A DNA stretch of 64,000 nt from Aricia agestis (lineage: Eukaryota > Arthropoda > Insecta > Lepidoptera > Lycaenidae): NCBI RefSeq assembly GCF_905147365.1, contig NC_056427.1, positions 3,353,001 to 3,417,000 of the forward strand, given 5' to 3'. How positions within the stretch are numbered: position 1 is the stretch's first letter; every line of letters begins with the position of its first letter. Positions 55,401 to 61,400 of the stretch are shown here, one piece after another. Under the pieces are notes generated by a model. That model was not told where the DNA came from, ran no database searches, and was given only the letters and a program-made list of their open reading frames with translations. The position numbers and the translations under genes are program-made.

Positions 55401-58400
55401 GTTATTTTTAGCAAAAACCATGCCACTCTAATTCGAAAAAAATCACATTAAAATATCATGAAAGTAATGGCATATACTTTTAGGGTCGTAATCCTTCTAA
55501 AAAAAAATTCGTCGTAATATAATTTTCAATAAAATAAAATTGTTATTTTATTATTCATGATTTTGCGATTTATTTTACACATTTTTATTGATTTTTAATT
55601 AGCTTTGAATAGCTGAAAATAGACTAAAAGAAATACTTTCGAAGAAAAAAAAATTAAGAAAATTAAAGTGAAGAAAATATAAAGTACAGAAGTTTATTCA
55701 ATTAACCTACAATAGGTTTGTAATAATTAGTTTTTGGTTGAGTATTTTCGTATTTTGTCATTTTTTTTATTAACAAAATGTTTTTTTTTAATATATTGCA
55801 ATCATATTTTCCCGTTAAAATTTATGACATGAAAATTGCAAGTATTTTGTACAATGTTTATTGTGCAATTTGTTACATGAATGTTTCTGAATTTGTACAA
55901 GAAAACAGACTTTAGTTTTAGAAATAGAATGACACTTACTAAGATCCTAATTCCTCAATAGTTTTAATAGAAAAAGATTTCGAAAAATTAGACTTCGAAA
56001 AAAAATAATATTTAAATTAAAACTTAATAAAAAAATATTGTTCAGAAGAAACATTATTGAAAAGTAATAAGAGCATATTTTTAAGGAATAGTAAGATTAA
56101 AACAGATGAAAAAGAATTAAAAAACCTAAGTCTGTTTTTTTGTTTGTCAAATTTTTTTTGTAAGTAGATGATTTTTTGTGATAAAACCATTGTTTTTTTT
56201 TCATGCAAGTACAGTCATCACGTTAAATATCTTTTTTTTCTATTTTTTTTTTGTTTAATTTAGCGTTTTGACTGTATTTACCGTATAGCCTGTACATAAT
56301 ACTCACAACGTTTTCGCTTCCCTGGAAATTTAAATATTAAATAAAGTGTTATATAGGATAATATTATTCACAAATGCAGTAAAAACAATGTTAAACATTT
56401 ATATTATCACAGTAGAGTGTAGATATTGTATGTGGATATTTATAGGAAGAGAGGAGAAGATGTTGACTTCAAAATGTGAGTATTTTAAATAATAGAAAAT
56501 TTAGTTTAAGTAAATCTGAAAGCGTGCGTTCCACTCTACAAATATATTTTTTTTGACGGAGTTACTTTTCCTTAGTTTTATTCGTAGGTTCCACTAGTAA
56601 TCGTAAAAAAAAGGTTCCTCTAGTAACAAAACTAAACACTTTTTAAACAATATTATCATTAAAACATATAAGTTTAGCTTATTTTGTAATTGATCTAAAA
56701 AAAAAGTTTTTTTAAACGAATAGGACATGAAAAAAAAATCACATTTTAAAGCCAAACCTCCAAGTATTTAAACATGTAATTTATTAAGTTTTATATTTAT
56801 TGAAAATTATTTTTAACCACTTTAGAGGGGGATTGTTAATACATTTACATACTTTTAATTTTTTTTTCATTTACTTACGGTCTCAGAACCGGCGGCTGTG
56901 ACCAATTCTTGCAGAGCTCTGACTGACAATGCCTGGAAAAAAGCAATCTCTGGTAAGAATCACCGCTTATTTGAGAAGAGACAGTTTTAATATTATTATA
57001 AAAATGCGCATACTAAAAGCTGTACTTTTTAGACAGTTTTGTCAATGTGCGACGAAATTATGTGAAAAGTTTCGACTTTTGTTGGGTTCCGAATGATCAC
57101 TCAAACAAATATGCATCAGAAGTCAGAACTAAAAGAGTTTCAAGTTTTTAAACATTAACCCCCTTATTAATAGAGAAGTTAATTAATTGCTTAAAGGCAA
57201 CACAACACATGACAAACAGGAAACGTCAAATATAGACAAAAAAAGCGAATATGCTGAAATATTTTATTAGTTTTTAGAGTTCCGGACCCAAAAGGGAAAA
57301 ACGGGACCCTATTACTAAGATTTTAATGTCTGTCCATCGGTCTGCCTGTCTCCAGGATGTATCTCAAGAACCGCTATAGCTGCCATATATGTTGCCGGTA
57401 TATTATGAAATACTAAAAATAAAATAAACTTAATATTGACCCTATTACAAGACTTCGTTGTCCGTCTGTCTGTCTCCAGGCTGTATCTCAAGAACCGCTT
57501 TAGCTTTTAACGTTGTTAGTGGCGGCCGAAAAGGAAGATCTTCCGACCGAGCGAGATAGCATGCTCGGTCAGGCCGAAGCCCACTGACGTCATTTCAGAC
57601 GTTGTATATATCTTGCCGTACTCCGAAACTTCGATAGCGCGATGCAGGAATGTTAGGCGAATTGTGGGTACCGCCACAAGCTAGACTTCTGAAATTTTCT
57701 GCTGGCTATTGTGGAACTCTTCGTGCGCGAGTTCGACTTGCACTTGGCCGATTTTTTACAGTACTATTACTAACTCGGCTGACCTATTGCCGTTACCTGT
57801 TCAATAATGATACTTAGTTTACTGGCCAACCCGTGCGCGCCGAAGCTTCTTACCTGTTCGATAACGAAGACGCACTGCGATAGATCAGGCGGTATGTTCT
57901 TATCGGCAATGTTCTCTAGGAAGCAGTGGCGGTTGCCGAAGCCCTCGGCCGCTAGACACACTCGTTCGCCCGTCGCGGTGCACGACAGACAGACCATGTC
58001 TTCCTGCGGGAATAAATGGGATAAAATAATAAAATAAAGATAAAAATGGTAATAAATAAGATAAACTCAAACTTTTTTATTCAGAATAACTTTTTTTTAC
58101 ATTTTTTTTTTAATGAAATAAGGGGGCAAACGAGCAAACGGGTCACCTGATGGAAAGCAACTTCCGTCGCCCATGGACACTCGCAGCATCAGAAGAGCTG
58201 CAGGTGCGTTGCCGGCCTTCTAAGGGGTAATAGGGGAGGGTAGGGAAGGGAATAGGGGAGGGTACGGAAGGAAATAGGGGAGGGTAGGGAAAGGAAAAGG
58301 GTAGGGGATTGGGCCTCCGGTAAACTCACTTACTCGGCGAAACACAGCGGAAGCGCTGTTTCACGCCGGTTTTCTGTGAGGACGTGGTATCTCTCCGGTC

Positions 58401-61400
58401 GAGCCGGCCCATTCGTGCCGAAGCATGGCTCTCCCACGTCACAACATATTATGAACGTCGTTATTCGTTACTGCTGGTGTCTACCACCGGTTCGGGAACT
58501 AACCCGGCGAGAAGAGAAGAAACTCGCACGGGTGACGGGGCGAGAAGTTTAGAACAAGAGAGAGAGAAATGTTGACTATAGTCGATCAAGACTATAGCCA
58601 TGGGCGTAACCAGGATTTTAACTGGGGGGGGTTCAGCATACCCGTTTCGAGAAGATGGTCGGTCTGGTATATTGAAACAAAAAAATCATGAAAATTCACT
58701 TATTAATTTGACTAAAAAAATACGTTTATTATATAATATTTCTATTTCGTAGAGTTGGGACAGGATTATGAATTTGTCATTTTGATTTATCACAGAAACC
58801 GATAAGGGGATATTGTGGCAGTCAGTATTTTCTGCTAAAGGCGCCAGTATTGTTAAAAGACAAGATTGGAATCTTATCTTAATAAGGTAAAAGCACTAAT
58901 GGTAGACTCGGAGCTAATAGATGACACTTACGACAAAAATACCATAAAAATAAGAATTATTCTAATTTTTTCTCAACACTATAAATTTTATAAGCTTCTC
59001 AAGCTATCTGTTGATGTGAAAAAATATATTAGGGACGCCAATTTTGAAATGGGATCAGTTTTCGTAAATTATAATGTGACCGCGTCAACACGCGCTCGGC
59101 AATTTCTTAGCAAATAGGTTAAGGAAGGCGAAATTTTGCACGTAAGTTCTGAATACATTTATTTGATTTTTTGTAATTTCTATTGATTTCATTGGATTAA
59201 TGGCCATGTTGAATAGACTAATTAATGTTCATTTATGATTTTTTATCCATTTTCCCTAACAATATAAAGGGTGTCTACTATTAGTTCTTGAAAATGTAAA
59301 AAACCTAATAGATGGCATGGATCTCATCTTTTAGTTTTGCAATACATACTAAAGTTATTTTGTAGTTTATTCTACTTAAATATCACCACTATTCTCTGAA
59401 AATATAATTCTATTAACAAACTAACAAATTAGAACTACGGTACCTAAAAATGGACATATTAGACCTTGTACTGATCTAAAAATCGATTGCTTTAGTTTTT
59501 TAACAGTAAAAAGAAAGGAGAGCTGAGAAAAGAAAGAAGAAAGAAGAAGAGGCAAGAGAAGCATGGAGACTAAAGACTGAAAATAAATTTGCTTGGAAAA
59601 AATATCTGAAAAATAAAAATAAAAGGAAATATAGTTTTAGCATGGAAGAAGAATGGATAGAATCTGGAGACAACGTAGATAATATTCCATATGCATGTAG
59701 TTACTATGATGAAGTAAATAAAATCTTTAGAAAAACGGCAAATAAATACCTAATAATAGGAAAAATGTAAAATGTAATGTTCTATGTCAACTATTAGTTC
59801 ATATTGGTGTCTACTATTAGTGATATTTGTTTTCTGTGATGTCATCTATTAGTTGTTATGACTAAGTTTACAAAAAGACCAATAATATATTTTTTAATTG
59901 ATTTGTCAGAGAATAATTATAATAGTTTTATTTTGTAAGAGTTACTGAAGACATGGAAGAAGTTAGCAATCCTTTATTTTCATAAATATATATTTTATAA
60001 CATTCAAATGTTTTATGTTTCCTTAAAGCGTCTGCCATTAGTGCTTTTACCTTAATTAATAATCTCACGTACTTCTGTAAATATAACACCGCTATCTTGT
60101 AATTAATGTCGCTTAGATATTTGAGAGACAGATGTTTTACACCAACGCGTTCATTTCCAAATAATATCATTTTGCACGTTGCCGAGATGAAAACTAACAA
60201 TAGAGTAATTTTGTGTTTGAGTGTTTTTGAGGAAGGGCTTTGCCTAACAGTTGGACAAGCATGATAGGCGTTCAAAAAAATCCTACGAAATTACAATAAT
60301 GCCATTCAAGCTGGAAGCTGGTGCTAAATTCAGCGTGCTTAATTCAGCATGCTAAATTCAGTATGCTAAACCTTGTAGGTCTGTACAATGACCGAACTCA
60401 TGATTAATTACACGCAATGAATAATAATAAACTATGCCAATAAATATTGCATCAGAAGTGTTGAGATGAGAAAAAGGTCAGGAAAATTATAGCCAAGTAT
60501 AGTTTAGTGATTGAAGACATGGCATTATTTATTTCTTGAAATATCAGTTGAGATATTCAAACTTATTGTAAAAAAAAAAAATTATGTCTGAAAAAGATTA
60601 TATTATTAGGTGTAGTCGTTGCAGTCATTTTGGGCACAAATATATTATGTAAATTCCTAGTACCTATGAATAAAGATATAATAGCCATTAACCTGTCACA
60701 TAGCTGATTAAATAAAGTTCTTTTCTGAAAAAAATATAATATTTTTCAAGAAAAGTTCTTTTTTAAGGTATAACTGATTATTATCATCAAGTTAAATGAA
60801 AGAAATCTAATTGCCTCATAATATTTCCTAGAGATTGTGAATTTTCTATCTATGAAGTCAGTACTATAATAAGATTAAGGATTTCGGCGTTCGATGCCAA
60901 AAACCCGAACAGACCAAAATAATTTCAATTATTTTCAACATTTGGCTAGACATATTCTATTTTCATTCGAAGAAATCGTATACATATTGCTTTTAAAAAC
61001 AAGATACACTTTTCTTAAGTGAAAATAATATTTTCGGTACTTATATTTTTTTAGACCTTAAATTTTGTTTTTCTGCCAAAAAAATAACTGTCCATTGCTA
61101 AAATTATCATCCTGAATTCAGCAGGCTGAATCTAAGGTCCTGAATTTAGTATTCTTAGTTTAACACGCTGTATTTAGCATCCTGAATTTAGCTTAGTGAA
61201 TTTGATACAGCGTTCTGAATTAAGCGTGCTGAATTTAGCATCCTTAATAAAGCATTCTGAATTAGGCATACTGAATTTAGCACGCTGTATTTAGCATCCT
61301 AATTTAGCTTGCCGAATTTGATACAGCGTTCTGAATTTAGCATCCTTAATAAAGCATACTGAATTTAGCATCCTAATTTAGCTTACTGAATTTAGTATCC

